From positions 26,750,562-26,814,561 of the forward strand of contig NC_135556.1 of assembly GCF_964340395.1 (NCBI RefSeq): DNA of 64,000 nt. The letters are read 5' to 3'. The DNA comes from Glandiceps talaboti. Its lineage: Eukaryota; Hemichordata; Enteropneusta; Spengelidae. A program made the position numbers and the translations under genes. The notes below the pieces were generated by a model, which was not told where the DNA came from, ran no database searches, and saw nothing but the letters and a program-made list of their open reading frames with translations. Position 1 is the stretch's first letter, and the number at the start of each line of letters is the position of its first letter. Positions 48,801 to 60,783 of this stretch are shown here, in pieces.

Positions 48801-51459
48801 TTACAACTGTGTGACTTGTACACTCATATTTTCCTATTAAGTTTAAAGTATGCACCAGATATAAATAAAGTGATCACAGTGTGTGAAGTCATAGTGACAA
48901 CCAATATTTTTGTATTTCAGGCACTTGTTGATGTTGGTGATAAAACACCTAAGTTTGTTGGTAGCAGACAGTGGATTGGTTCTATTGAAGTCAGTACATG
49001 TCTAGATCAGATACTAGGTGTAAGTATTGTCTAATCACACCAGTGAACAAGTCCTTAGGTTTCAAAATTTAGAAAAATTGATATCTTTTTGGACCATGTC
49101 ATTCATTTACTGTATACCTATCAGCTGTGGTATATTGTATCATCAGACCAGGGTATAAATCCCATATTTTTGTTTGAATATGTTCAACTTGGCTTGTGTG
49201 TGGTATACTATATCAAAAGACTTGACTGCAATGCCACAAAGCTGACACATTATACGATAAATTATCATTTCAAAAAATACCTGATGCCATTGGTTTAACT
49301 TTGTTTTGTTGTGATTTTCATCATTCGTAGATTACATCAAAGATAATGTTTGTCAACAATGGTGCTGAGTTGGGAAATAAAGGAAGGGAACTTGCACTCC
49401 ACTTCCAAATACAAGGTACTCCAATAATGATAGGTATGTGAAATAAATAAATAATAATCATGACTGAATATACATTTTTCTACACAGTGAGCTAATACAA
49501 ATACAAGTCATTATTGAGCCGTAACAAAAAGAAATAAAACCAAAATAATCCATGATATAGCCAAAAATTACCCCAAGAACGTTAGCATGGGCGTCGGCGC
49601 GGTCACAAGATTGCGTAAATTTGAACCGTCGGCAGCTCACACGGCCTTAGCGGGAATTTGATGCTTACACTCAAGTACGTGTTTCCATACCTAAATACTT
49701 GTATTCAATGATGTATTTCGAGTCAAATTCTGTCGAAATATCCAAAGATAGTGACATAGTTTATATCGTAGACCATGTTATGAGAGCCGTTAATTACTTC
49801 CACCATGTTGAAATTCGATTTTGTGAGCGAAAAACGCACATAAAATTACGATCGCTCATCATTTGGATCGTACTCTCGATATCGTTCACTGTCATGCTTT
49901 TGAAATGGCTGTGTAGATAAACAAGGCTAATACGCATGTGTGGAACTAGTTATGGCAGCAATTTTTGCAGCAATAGCAGCCGTTTAACGGCATAATGACG
50001 AGGTAGGTGAATGAACTTTGGCGTTCCCTCAATTGAGGGAATCGGTGGGCGCCCTAGCGCGTTCCCTCAATTGAGGGAATCGGTGGTGAAACGGTTAACC
50101 AACCATACTGCCTCTATAAGCACAAACGATTTAATCTCCTACCAAGTTCCCATATATTTACAGTAGTTCCAATCTTGCCAATGGCAATGAATAGTACAAA
50201 TAGTAGTGATGAGGATCAAACCAGCACTGTGCAGATAACAAGCCAGTCCCTCTCACCATTTGAAATGGATTATTCAATATCCCCAGGTGGTGGAGTATTG
50301 GCTCATACAAGTGTGTAACAGCTGTAAACACCATTACAATTATTGTCTACCATCACCAGGTGGTGGAGTATTGGTTCATACAATATCTCTGTGTTAGTGC
50401 CATACAGCTGTAAAGGACATTACAATTATTGTCTACCATCCCCAGGTGGTGGAGTATTGGCACATACAATATCTGTGTTAGTGCCATACAGCTGTAAAGG
50501 ACATTACAATTACTGTTTACCATCCCCAGGTGATGGAGTATTGGCACATACAATATTTGTGTGTTAGTGCCATACAGCTGTAAAGGACATTACAATTACT
50601 GTTTACCATCCCCAGGTGATGGAGTATTGGCACATACAATATCTGTGTGTTAGTGCCATACAGCTGTAAATGACATTACAATTAGTGTTTACCATCCCCA
50701 GGTGGTGGAGTATTGGCTAATACAATATCTGTGTGTTAGTACCATACAGTTGTAAAGGACATTACAATTATTGTTTACCATCCCCAGGTGGTGGAGTATT
50801 GGCACATACAATACTTGGTGTAGAGTTTAGCGATATCACTGGTGAAGTCAAGTTTCTGATTCTTGATCCTCATTATACTGGAAGTGAAGATTTGAAGACT
50901 ATCCAAGATAAGGTAAGGTTGTGATGGGTACTTTTCATTCATTTTAGGCATTGTCTAGGTTACATCTAATAAAACATGATAAATAGACTGCTATCACAAA
51001 CTACATGTATAGTCCTTGTATCCAAACTAAAACAAAACAAACTAAGATTTAGCTTCTGTAGAACAGTATACAATGGTATGCTATACACACATGGTTTATG
51101 GTAGGTGGTCTTTACCCTCCCATCTGTAACCTCTAACCCCTTGCACCAACAAAATTGTACATCTATACTGGACTGCAATGTGTTAGTTCATAGTCCTAAA
51201 GTCTAACTAATGATTTAAAACTCACTATAAGTAGAGCATACACTGTACTTCAATCACTTGGGGGGAAAAAATGTAATGTACACAATTTCATTGTAATGCT
51301 ACATGAGTTCTCAGTAATGTATAAATTCATGGCTATGTATATTTTCATATTTTTCCTTCTAATTTTTCACAGGGTTGGTGTGGATGGAAAGGCAGTGATT
51401 TCTGGGATCAACAGGCTTACTACAATTTATGTATGCCACAAAGTCCTGCTGTGATATGA
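41122..51459 (+). CDS. UFSP2: UFSP2, UFM1-specific cysteine protease
   Basis: Fourteen coding exons: 41122-41172, 41504-41669, 42219-42316, 42711-42924, 43227-43492, 44038-44119, 44328-44479, 46458-46560, 47418-47564, 48100-48278, 48921-49019, 49331-49433, 50788-50912 and 51373-51459. The frame is continuous, giving 623 residues against 469 in human, with the extra length N-terminal, which I believe is common in invertebrates. The peptidase C78 domain has Tyr444 and the nucleophile Cys456 in [13 protein letters not shown], then [22 protein letters not shown] and Asp580/His582 in LILDPHYTG. It ends [10 protein letters not shown] and YYNLCMPQ. A lysine/glycine run ([11 protein letters not shown]) lies near residue 255. 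Family role: maturing UFM1 and removing it from targets at the ER. Introns are swollen by microsatellites and tandem copies of an exon start. Confidence 0.96.
41326..41405 (+). repeat. (TGTC)n microsatellite
   Basis: About 20 TGTC units with one interruption, in UFSP2 intron 1. Confidence 0.95.
41724..41792 (+). repeat. (CA)n microsatellite
   Basis: CA units with short interruptions in UFSP2 intron 2. Confidence 0.95.
41920..42180 (+). repeat. Compound (TGTC)n-(TATG)n microsatellite
   Basis: TGTC units with interruptions pass into about 23 TATG units, then short TG units. It lies in UFSP2 intron 2, ending about 40 bases before the next exon. Confidence 0.95.
43608..43840 (+). repeat. (TGATG)n and (ACATA)n pentanucleotide runs
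   Basis: TGATG units to about 43690 and ACATA units from about 43738, both with decay at the edges, in UFSP2 intron 5. Confidence 0.9.
44498..44682. mobile_element. MITE-like inverted repeat in UFSP2 intron 7
   Basis: The left half (gtctcactgccagactcg, then tgtatgcc and gagaagagagg) is inverted in the right half (gcgagtctggcagcgagac) with scattered mismatches, around a centre acttgtcgggacaagt. It begins about 20 bases after a UFSP2 donor site. Confidence 0.75.
45797..46007 (+). repeat. (CA)n-(CATA)n compound microsatellite
   Basis: CA units followed by three blocks of CATA units separated by short CA stretches. Confidence 0.95.
46591..46637 (+). repeat. (GTTT)n microsatellite
   Basis: About 11 GTTT units, 30 bases after a UFSP2 donor site. 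Confidence 0.95.
46795..47000 (+). repeat. ~67-bp tandem repeat, 3 copies
   Basis: ccttctt, then gttctattttgacc and tctagcatggggtaaaatgc, recurs three times with few changes. Confidence 0.9.
47725..48075 (+). repeat. ~60-bp tandem repeat, about 5 copies
   Basis: caagactacaggtaggctac followed by agttaggatagctgaaatag and tgtagtagcattagtcc recurs irregularly up to the UFSP2 exon at 48100. Confidence 0.85.
50021..50086 (+). repeat. Twin copies of palindrome TTCCCTCAATTGAGGGAA
   Basis: A 28-base block, gcg plus the 18-bp palindrome plus tcggtgg, occurs at 50021-50048 and 50059-50086. It sits in a locally GC-richer patch of UFSP2 intron 12. Confidence 0.9.
50280..50800 (+). repeat. Seven-fold array of splice acceptor plus exon start (UFSP2)
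   Basis: The motif accatccccAG followed by gtggtggagtattggcacat occurs with AG ending at 50286, 50359, 50445, 50529, 50615, 50701 and 50787. The unit is about 86 bases (first gap 73). Only the last copy continues into a full exon with a donor. Each earlier copy repeats the first ~25 coding bases (GGGVLAHTI) and then diverges into a shared spacer (ttagtgccatacagctgtaa). Confidence 0.95.
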
Positions 51460-51579
51460 AAATATATAGAAACTTACTAGTAAATAATTGCAGACAAATC
51501 AATGTCAAAAAACAACTTATATTTTGATTCTCAGAATCAGTGAGGTTTGTTGATAATACAGATGTTACTACGATTACCA

Positions 51580-51805
51580 AATAAATATTATCCTGTAAAG
51601 CCCTGGCAGTGGTAGCTTTTTACTATTTTCTGTCAAATTTTATCTGATAAAAAACACACCAAATACTTCATCATGGTGTCAGTTCAATCAATTTAAAAGT
51701 AGAATGCCACTCCAGGAAATAAAAACATTTGAATTACCTGTCTATTAGTCATTTCTGATACTGTGTACTCATGCTTGATGTCCATGTGTAAACAGTACAA
51801 ATAAA
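51580..51805 (+). terminator. Polyadenylation signal candidates for UFSP2
   Basis: AATAAA occurs at 51580-51585, 121 bases after the stop, and at 51800-51805. Confidence 0.5.
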
Positions 51806-51829
51806 ATTATTTGTCAACAAATTATGATT

Positions 51830-52890
51830 TGTTGGATACTGACAAGGATCACAAGGTAATCATACATGCTTTAGTGTGTACAACTTACAAGTACAACATT
51901 TAGTTGAAATAGGAACAGAATAAGTTATAGGTACTGGGGTTCTAAATCTATAGTCTACTGTATGTCAAAGGATATTTTGTAGATGAAATCAGCTGTAAAT
52001 TCTAGCATATACTATCGTGTATGTCATTAAAAATATCAAATGCATTTTTATCTCAGTCTCATTCTTGTATTACAAATTTATACATTTGAATTATCAATAT
52101 ATGCTTATCACCAGTAAACCAGAAATACTATGCAAAGTCTCCTTTTCACACAATAGGTGCCTAGCATATTGAGTTGCATAGTGTAACTCAGTACAAAATG
52201 TTGGTCATCTGGCTACACATTCCAACATTCCAACCATAGAGGGCGCTGTGTGGTGAAAAGAAATACATCAAGGCCATTTTCTATTTCTGTATTTACAGAA
52301 AGTAGGTCAAGGTCATTACTTAGACTTGTGTATTACTAATTTGTTATATGAATCAATCAAGGACATAATGTGACCCAGGGGTTGGAATTTAATCACAATT
52401 TGTTGTTACATTTGTATGAATAATCAATGACATGAGGTACTGTGATAAAACATCTGGTTCTGTAGGGAAATGACATGCAATCAACATACAAGCCTCAGTA
52501 AGTCTGCAGATGTGGCATGGAAACAAACACATAGAATTCTCAGCTTGCAGCACTTTCTCACATTCATCAATATACTGTCACAATGTTTAGTAGACTATTG
52601 TGAAATAAATTCAGTCATTAATCATGGAACTGAAAGGAGATGGTGTCCTAGTAATCTTTGTCGTTAGAAAATTTACCTTTCTAAGACTGCAATGTAAAAT
52701 ATATGAATTCTCAGAAAATATTAAAATATATATTCAAAACTTTAATATTTTCAAATGATTAATTTTGTAATTTGTGGATGATTTATATACAATGTTGATA
52801 TGAACAGCATTTTATAATTTCAATTTGAATTTGAGAATAGAGTTTTCAGCAAGACATTGACTTATTCAAAATAAAATAAACATTATAATG
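51830..52890. other. Intergenic stretch, nothing recognised
   Basis: AT-rich DNA without a coding pattern, tandem repeat or clear inverted repeat that I could see. Confidence 0.5.
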
Positions 52891-52894
52891 ACAA

Positions 52895-53265
52895 CGCTAA
52901 TACCAGAACAAAGAAATTTAGGTTACCTGGACAGATTGAAGACACTAAACCTCGCTACATTGGCAGAAATTGAGTAGAGGTGACTTGATTCAAGTGTTTT
53001 GCTTTATCAAGGGATTTGACAAAATTAACCAGGGATTATTATTCAAGTATGAAAATAAACAGAACAAGAGGACACTCACAAAAGACTTGCAAAATCTAGT
53101 CAAACTGGACATCAGGAAAAAAATTTTCTCACAGCACGTCATATCTGAATGGAACAATTTACCAGAACACATCATCCAAGCCAAAACTGTTGTAGACTTT
53201 AAAATTAGACTGGACCAGTACATGAGTACTAGAAGGGATTATATGAACCTTTGAGGCTTTCTTCC
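52895..53265 (+). mobile_element. Non-LTR (LINE) reverse transcriptase C-terminal fragment
   Basis: Reading YLDRLKTLNLATLAEIE, a stop, then RGDLIQVFCFIKGFDKINQG, LDIRKKIFSQHVISEWNNLP and FKIRLDQYM. The order RGDLI.VFK, R..FFSQRV..WN.LP, F..RLD is the characteristic end of CR1/L2-type LINE polymerases. It is 5'-truncated and interrupted by a stop. Confidence 0.75.
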
Positions 53266-53629
53266 CAGTCTAGCCTTGGTTATTAAATTACAACCATGGT
53301 AATGACATTAAGTCAGTCAATTCAAATATGCCCCCCTCCCCCCACCATGTGTGTGTGGTGTGGAGATTGGTGCGGTTGTGGTGGTGGGAGGGGGGGGGGT
53401 CACCTTTGTTCAGACTTTGTTGGTGTGTGTTGTCCGTGTGACAAATACACACACCCCATGTTATCATTTTAGATCTAGTTATACCATATATCTAAATCTG
53501 TGTCTTGAAAAGTAGTTGGATGTCTAGGGTGGGGTATAAAGGTGGTAGTGGTAAGTTTTCCTTGGTTTATGTTTGGAGGTATTGAAGGATTGGGAGGGGT
53601 TGTTCATTGGTGTTGCCCATGGGTGGTAC

Positions 53630-54370
53630 ATTGTACTTGCCTAGGATGGGGACAAGACAGGTACATTGGGTTTGTCTAGGATGGGGACAAGACAGGTACA
53701 TTGGGTTTGTCTAGAATAGGGCTAGTACATTGGGTTTGCCTAGGCTAGGGCTGGTACATTGGGTTTGCCTAGAATAGGGCTGGTACATTGGGTTTGCCTA
53801 GGCTAGGGCTGGTACACTTTTTGCTTGGGGTGGGGTCTAGGGCTTCAACATTGTGTTTGCCTAGGCTAGGGCTGGTACATTGGGTTTGCTTAGGCTAGGG
53901 CTGGTACACTTTTTGCTTGGGGTGGGGTCTAGGGCTTCAACATTGTGTTTGCCTAGGCTAGGGCTGGTACATTGGGTTTGCCTAGGCTAGGGCTGGTACA
54001 CTTTTTGCTTGGGGTGGGGTCTAGGGCTTCAACATTGTGTTTGCCTAGGCTAGGGCTGGTACATTGGGTTTGCCTAGGCTAGGGCTGGTACACTTTTTGC
54101 TTGGGGTGGGGTCTAGGGCTTCAACATTGTGTTTGTCTAGGCTAGGGCTGGTACATTGGGTTTGCCTAGGCTAGGGCTGGTACACTTTTTGCTTGGGGTG
54201 GGGTCTAGGGCTTCAACATTGTGTTTGCCTAGGCTAGGGCTGGTACATTGGGTTTGCCTAGGCTAGGGCTGGTACACTTTTTGCTTGGGGTGGGGTCTAG
54301 GGCTTCAACATTGTGTTTGCCTAAGCTAGGGCTGGTACATTGGGTTTGCCTAAGCTAGGGCTTGAACATT
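53630..54370 (+). repeat. G-rich minisatellite with 92-bp higher-order unit
   Basis: A short unit (tttgcctaggctagggctgg tacattgg) forms the left part. From 53814 it is organised as 92-base units, each adding acactttttgcttggggtgg ggtctagggcttcaacattg; acactttttg starts at 53814, 53906, 53998, 54090, 54182 and 54274. Runs of G in threes and fours recur in each unit. Confidence 0.95.
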
Positions 54371-55235
54371 CTATCTGCTGAGAATGAAACTAAAGGGTTG
54401 TATATTGGAGATGAATAGTTGACAGAGAAGTGCTTGTACACAAATTGTGACCCAGATACATGTTATGCTGACATTAGATGTCAGACATTTCTCACAACTA
54501 CTACTAAGTAGACAAGTTGATGAATTAATACAAGGTTATCAGAGCAGAGGAAACATCCAAGGTTTATGAGGACTGCTATCAAATGTCAATGAAAAGTACC
54601 ATAACAACTTTGTTTTCCACAGACACAAAAAAAATAACTAAGGTCAAGGAATCTCCCATTACGATTTAATTTTCCTGGGAAAATCTCTAGTATGTCAACA
54701 AAATTCCAAATTGGAAATGTTCAGATGCCTGATTCAGGGATAGCAAAGTGACATTGTACGCAACTTTGTTTTACAGATACCGACACATGTGATACCGGGT
54801 ATATCTTATTCACCAACATGTTCCTCTAAAGGGCTAGGTTTAAATCCCTGGTCATCACCCAGAAAATATTCCCTAATCTACAAAGATCAACTCTTATACC
54901 CTTGTGCAGAGATCATCTACCATTCTTACAAACCAAAGCAGTTATTTCTTTTGGACTAAGGCAGTGGTTTAACGACAACAGTCATTTACCGGCCCATGAT
55001 TCAAACACTGGATCTCACATTAGTACTATAGAATCTGTGGAGCCCTAAAGGATAAAAGAGCAACATTCTTCTGTTCAGGACCAACTCGCCTAAATTTTAA
55101 TCCTAGTCTAGTCTGAACTAGGCCTTTGAGCCACGTACATATAGGTGGTAAAAGAGTAGAAAGGACAAGCCTGGACATACATCAACCACAGTTCCTATCT
55201 ACAGACAGCAAGACAAACAAGTTTACATATTGATG
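54371..55235. other. Intergenic stretch, nothing recognised
   Basis: No coding pattern or repeat was found between the G-rich array and the likely 3' end of the UBE2A/B transcript. Confidence 0.45.
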
Positions 55236-55241
55236 AAACGT

Positions 55242-55247
55242 TTTATT
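55242..55247 (-). terminator. Polyadenylation signal candidate for UBE2A/B
   Basis: Minus-strand AATAAA, about 1.7 kb past the UBE2A/B stop. The intervening 55250-56973 would be 3' UTR; I see no other gene in it. Confidence 0.4.
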
Positions 55248-56973
55248 TGAATTTTGTCCCTACATGATACAAGACCAAAATAATATTATCACAGCAGAGT
55301 AAATGAGACTATATACAGGATGAAACTGGTGATACATTTTTAGATGCCATGAATACACTCAGTATGACTTCATTTCAACCATACAGGTCTCTTCATCATA
55401 AATAACAAATCTTGTTAAATAAATTAAACATGATTTAGCTTGTGTATTAACATTCTGTCATGAAAACAGTTTGAACTGAAGCATTAGAAGTTACCATCTA
55501 CGACTAGCCAGCTGCTAAATTTGAACAGATGAAGCTCAATATTTCTTTTTATTTCTTACTTGTTTGTACTTGGTTAATGTTTCATGGATTGGCTAAGTGA
55601 AAGTTACATTATTGTCATGAGGTCCTGAGAATTTGTGTATGTATCTTAGAGGAATACATATCATCTGATAAAACTGACTGTTAGTATTATAAATTGTTCA
55701 TGAACACAACACTCTTTGATCAATGGAAGCATTTTAGTAACAAAACGTTTGTGACAGCATATACTGGTACTTTTTGAACACACATCACAAGCATCAAAGA
55801 CCATTTACATGGTACTATGGTAAGTCAGCCTCAACACAGAGTACAGCTAGCAGGAAATTTTTGTCACTTGGGATGTAACAAATAAAACTTAAATCATAAT
55901 AACCTGAGATACGTATGTAAGCTTTCAGGTGCACAAAAAAGAGTGTTGTAACTCACTCACATGCTGCAGTATGATTGGTTACTGTAACTGTCAATCAAGT
56001 AGTGCAGACAGCTGATTGGATATTAGATTTACTTAACTCTTCAAATTAACTCAGAACATTCTCATGACAATAATGATAAACTTTGAACAAGCTGAACTGT
56101 CAGTATCTTGTAAGTCTAATATTAGATGGCAACTATATACTAAAGCGTAAACTGGACCACAAACTTTCTCACACTCATTCAATTTTTTGGTTACAGGTAA
56201 TTGTTGAAAACTGTCCAGTCCATGTGAAATTCTTCATGTTTGGCAGTATGTATGCATTTTTTCACCATTTACAAATTTCATCTGCTATTGAAACAAGACT
56301 TTCATGCATGCAAAAAAAACCTGGTACATTCAAAGTGTGGTGTACCATGCACTGACCAAAGGTACTGATCTTGTGGAAAAACAGTCCAGGATTTGCATAA
56401 TTGTGTACGTAACAATAATTTTAGTAAACAAAAACAATTTTAAAGTTGAGATAGCCACCAGGATTGGTTGGGATATTAGTAAGCAAAGTGAAAGATATGC
56501 CTGGTGGTGGTATATTAACTTTGAGATCCATTTTCTTTTTTCCAGCAAGACAATGCAACAGTCTACACTTCGTACACTCTCTAAGTTGTTACAATTTGCA
56601 ATTAAGCTATTTGTTCTTTCTACACACCATATCATACCATGCCATACAATGCATCCATTTAATTCACAGTGGAAGTCATACAACTGAAGGCACCGTCAAA
56701 GTCATTCTCTTGTTAAACTTACATAATGTCTTTTGTTTTAGGTAAAACAACAGCTTCATATTTCCTTTCCCCAAAGTTGGGTTTTATAAAGGCAAGTCTG
56801 TAATGCTTGCAGAAGTGAAACAGCCAATGTGAAGGGACACACAAGTACGAGGAGTTTTCTCTAAGATTGAGTTTTGTAGCAGTCATGTCATACATATGCA
56901 CAATTCAGTAAATTTCAGGGCCTCGCTGTCCACAGTTAGTTCCAGATAGAAATTTGACGTCAGGGAGCAGTTA

Positions 56974-57312
56974 TCATAAGCTTGAATCCATCCAACTTTG
57001 TTCCACTATGGCCGACACTCGCTTTTCATATTCCCTTCTATTTTCCTGGTATAACTGAGCTGCCTGGCTATTTGCTGGACTGTTTGGATTTGGTTCGTCC
57101 AATAATGACTGAAAATAGAAGAAGGCAAAATAATTTACATTAGAAAAATATTTCCACGATCATCATCATGAGAAAGAAAGAGCTGGGAGTTGACACTACA
57201 GTGACATTCTGAATGTTAAAGTAAACAAAAATAATTATCAATTACGCCTGTTGATATAAAAAATTCAATAAAATTAAAATATTATTTAATCAGTATAGAT
57301 AGTGTTGGTTTT

Positions 57313-57360
<48 letters not shown>

Positions 57361-60300
57361 CTGTTTAACACTGTTATTTTTGACAGTTCTTATTAGCATT
57401 GCTGCTTTCAATAGAATCTGGCAGAGAGAGGGCACGCTGCCAACTGAATGGAATAGTTTATCCACAGGAGAAGGCCACAGGACATTCCAGTGATATAAAT
57501 GTGAACACACCATATTTTGCAATGAGAAAATGATAAATGATAAAACAGGGAAGCAGATGAAATTACACTGACAATAAGAAGCTGTGTGTAACATCATATG
57601 TACGGTAACCCCAAACTTACAACTGTTTGTTCTGCTGTAGAGGTGAATGACATATTATTACCCTACTGAAATTTACTAAGCTAATAGCAAAGCAGATGTT
57701 GGATTGCCACACTTCAGGACCCAATATTATTATTATACACTACTATAACAATACATGTAGCTCTACTGCCAATCTGATGAAACTCTGATGTGGTGAACTA
57801 TGGCTCAATTTCTTTAATTCCCTCTAATTTCTACGTTTATTGTCGTTTGTTTGCATTTTGTTGTTCAGGGTGTGGAAAGTTGGTGATCACCCGGAACAAC
57901 AAAAATCGACAACAAACAACACTAAGCGATGGAATCAGAGGTAAATAAAATAATACAGCTGCTTTCACCACATTAGATTTTAATCAGATTGTTCAACTGT
58001 CAACATGAAAATAGATCATATACCACTTCAGGGACACTGGGTATATCAACATTGACAATATACATGAATATTTCATTTTGAACAAAATTAAACACTCTTA
58101 TCACGTTTGTCTTATAATATAGAAATGTAGTCTGGGCTGAAAGAATATAAAGTGTTCTCCCAAGGACAGATTGCAAGGATGGTGGCTAATTTGCATGTTA
58201 ATTTACATATGAATAGCATGTAATTTGCATATTGGTTTGCATAGTGATCAGTATATAATGTGCATGTCTTCAACACTGGAACAAACTCTGACCTGTTTAT
58301 TTTAACACATACACACATATACATTGGGGATCAGCCATTTCTCTTCAAGTGAAAGTATTATTATGATTTTGACATTCAAAGATTACTACAGCTCAAGGAT
58401 GGTAAAATACTTCTGAAGCATGGTTGAAACCTGCCAAGCATTGTGGCCTAGATGGTGAGGCCAGAGTGTTTGTACCATGCTTTCTCTATAGTAAGTGGGG
58501 AGAACACGTTCCACTTCCATTCCAAAACACTGTTTCATCCTAGTTACTAATACAGACTTCCCTAATTCTGCAATCTGATTCATTTTAAGATTTGAACACA
58601 ACAGAATAGAGTCCATGCAGATGCTAACAATACTAGGAAATTGCTGGTAAAGTAGAACTATCACTCTGAAATACATCATGTATATCATTTTTCATCTATT
58701 TCTTATCATGTGGGTAATTTTTCTGAAATGAGACGTACCTGTATTGATGTTAATATTGCAGAAACATCATAAGTGGGGCTCCAACGATTCTGTAGGATAT
58801 CCAAACATATGCTACCATCTGCATAAACTGAAACAACCAACAGAAAAATAATGAAAATGGCTTGCAATAATACAGTATCTTATGACAAAATCTATGGTTA
58901 TTGGTATATAATGGTAGCAGGTTGTTTGCACTGCACAGGTTTAATATTGACATATTGTGAGTGTTTTAACCTCAACTACATCTCATTCCTACAGGACAGG
59001 GAAGTAAATACTTCTTCAAACAAAGAACAAGGGTGAAATTAGTGTAAAATTTCTACCATACGGAAGTAATAAATTAAAATAATCTGTTAAAAGCATTTAT
59101 AAACTATAATATTTACATCAATGAGTCATACCAATACTGTGAATGATGCAGGATTTTAGTGAATAAAACTGAGTCTCTTATTTTTGTTTTAACTACAAGA
59201 ACTTGGCCAAATTATGACTACCTCCTACATTGCATATTAATATGTTATCTGCTATCGCACACATTACTATAATGGCAAATACATGTAAGTACACTGATTG
59301 TTCACATAATACACCTGGTGCAGCCAACATACATAATTGCAATAATGATTTTTTTAAGTTTTAAAGTTAAAGTATAAGAAATGTACAACTATATCTATTA
59401 TAACATTTCAGCTTACACAAACAGGATGTAGTATAAGTGTGTTCTAAAATTTGTTGTTATTCTGGCTATGTCCTAAAATGGGAACAAGTTGCTCAAAACA
59501 CAACACTTGACTGCAAATGGCGAGAAAAACATTGCATGCGAACTTTGCACATTATCTGGTGATCTGTAAACAAGGTCTATGACTCTCATTTCAAATCCGC
59601 CTTTGTTATCAATATTTACTTAAAAACTTTTGATAAAATACTCATTTGATTTCATCATTACTTTATTTTCAAGAGCTTTCATTATTTACTGCGGTAACAA
59701 CAAATCTCTGTCTGAATTATAAAGGTAATAATGTACAAATAGTTCAACTCTGTCAATAACGTTGAGATTTTCATGTGTATTGGCAACGATTCGTCATCAA
59801 AATGACAACTTTCAGTTACTATAATACTAAATCTATTTCTTAACTGCATACGCTGACAAAGCAAACTTAATTTCATTCTGTAAGTACATTTGTACAGCTT
59901 TACTTGTCATTGTGTATATGCACTAGCTAAAGCTTTCACCGATCCATAGTCCCTAAAGTGGAGTAAACGATGGCTTATTTACCCAACCTTTAGACATTTG
60001 TAATTTGCCAAACTACAATCATATAGGAATGCAGGATAAGTTACACAGACTATTAAACATGCAACTGGCGGCGCCTGGGACCATTTTTGCATATGACTGA
60101 CTGTATGTTTGGAGGTGGAGAACTTGTGATGACTCACTGGCACCTAATCACCAAAATATAAACATTCCCTATATCTGGGTTTTTCGCATGCAAATGCCGC
60201 ATATTTGAATAATCCTGAATGACACACAATCTAAGCAGCTGTTTGCAGGGGAATTTGTCTCATTTGGAGAGGTATTTTCATTCTACGAAACAAACAGACT

Positions 60301-60733
60301 GATTTTCAACTAATTTGTGTATCAAGTTACCATCCTACCACATTCACAAACAATTTGTACATGATGACATGACCTGTGTGTTTCTCGAAGCACAGAAAAA
60401 ATGCTGAAAACAAGACCCAGAAGCTAGTGCACAGTACAGCAGTTTGAATTTCCCGCATTTGCATAGATTAGCCATAATCCTCTTTATATAGGGCAGTTCT
60501 GTCTTTAAAAGGTCAAAATTTCCCATTGATACCATAAAACTATATTTACAAGGCAATGAACTATAAGGAAATACCACGCACAAATCAAACATGCAACATT
60601 TATTTCTTCATTTTTTTGTATATTGTGTCCTATTATACACTTATTGTCGGATTATAAGGGCACTAGTAGACATCGATTACCACAATATCTGTTATATAGT
60701 AACTGAAAGCTGAAGGGGAAAATAGTTTCTACA

Positions 60734-60783
<50 letters not shown>

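Noticed and set aside
52970-53254. A 94-residue host gene
   Set aside because: The text matches the end of LINE polymerases and is preceded by a stop in the same frame.
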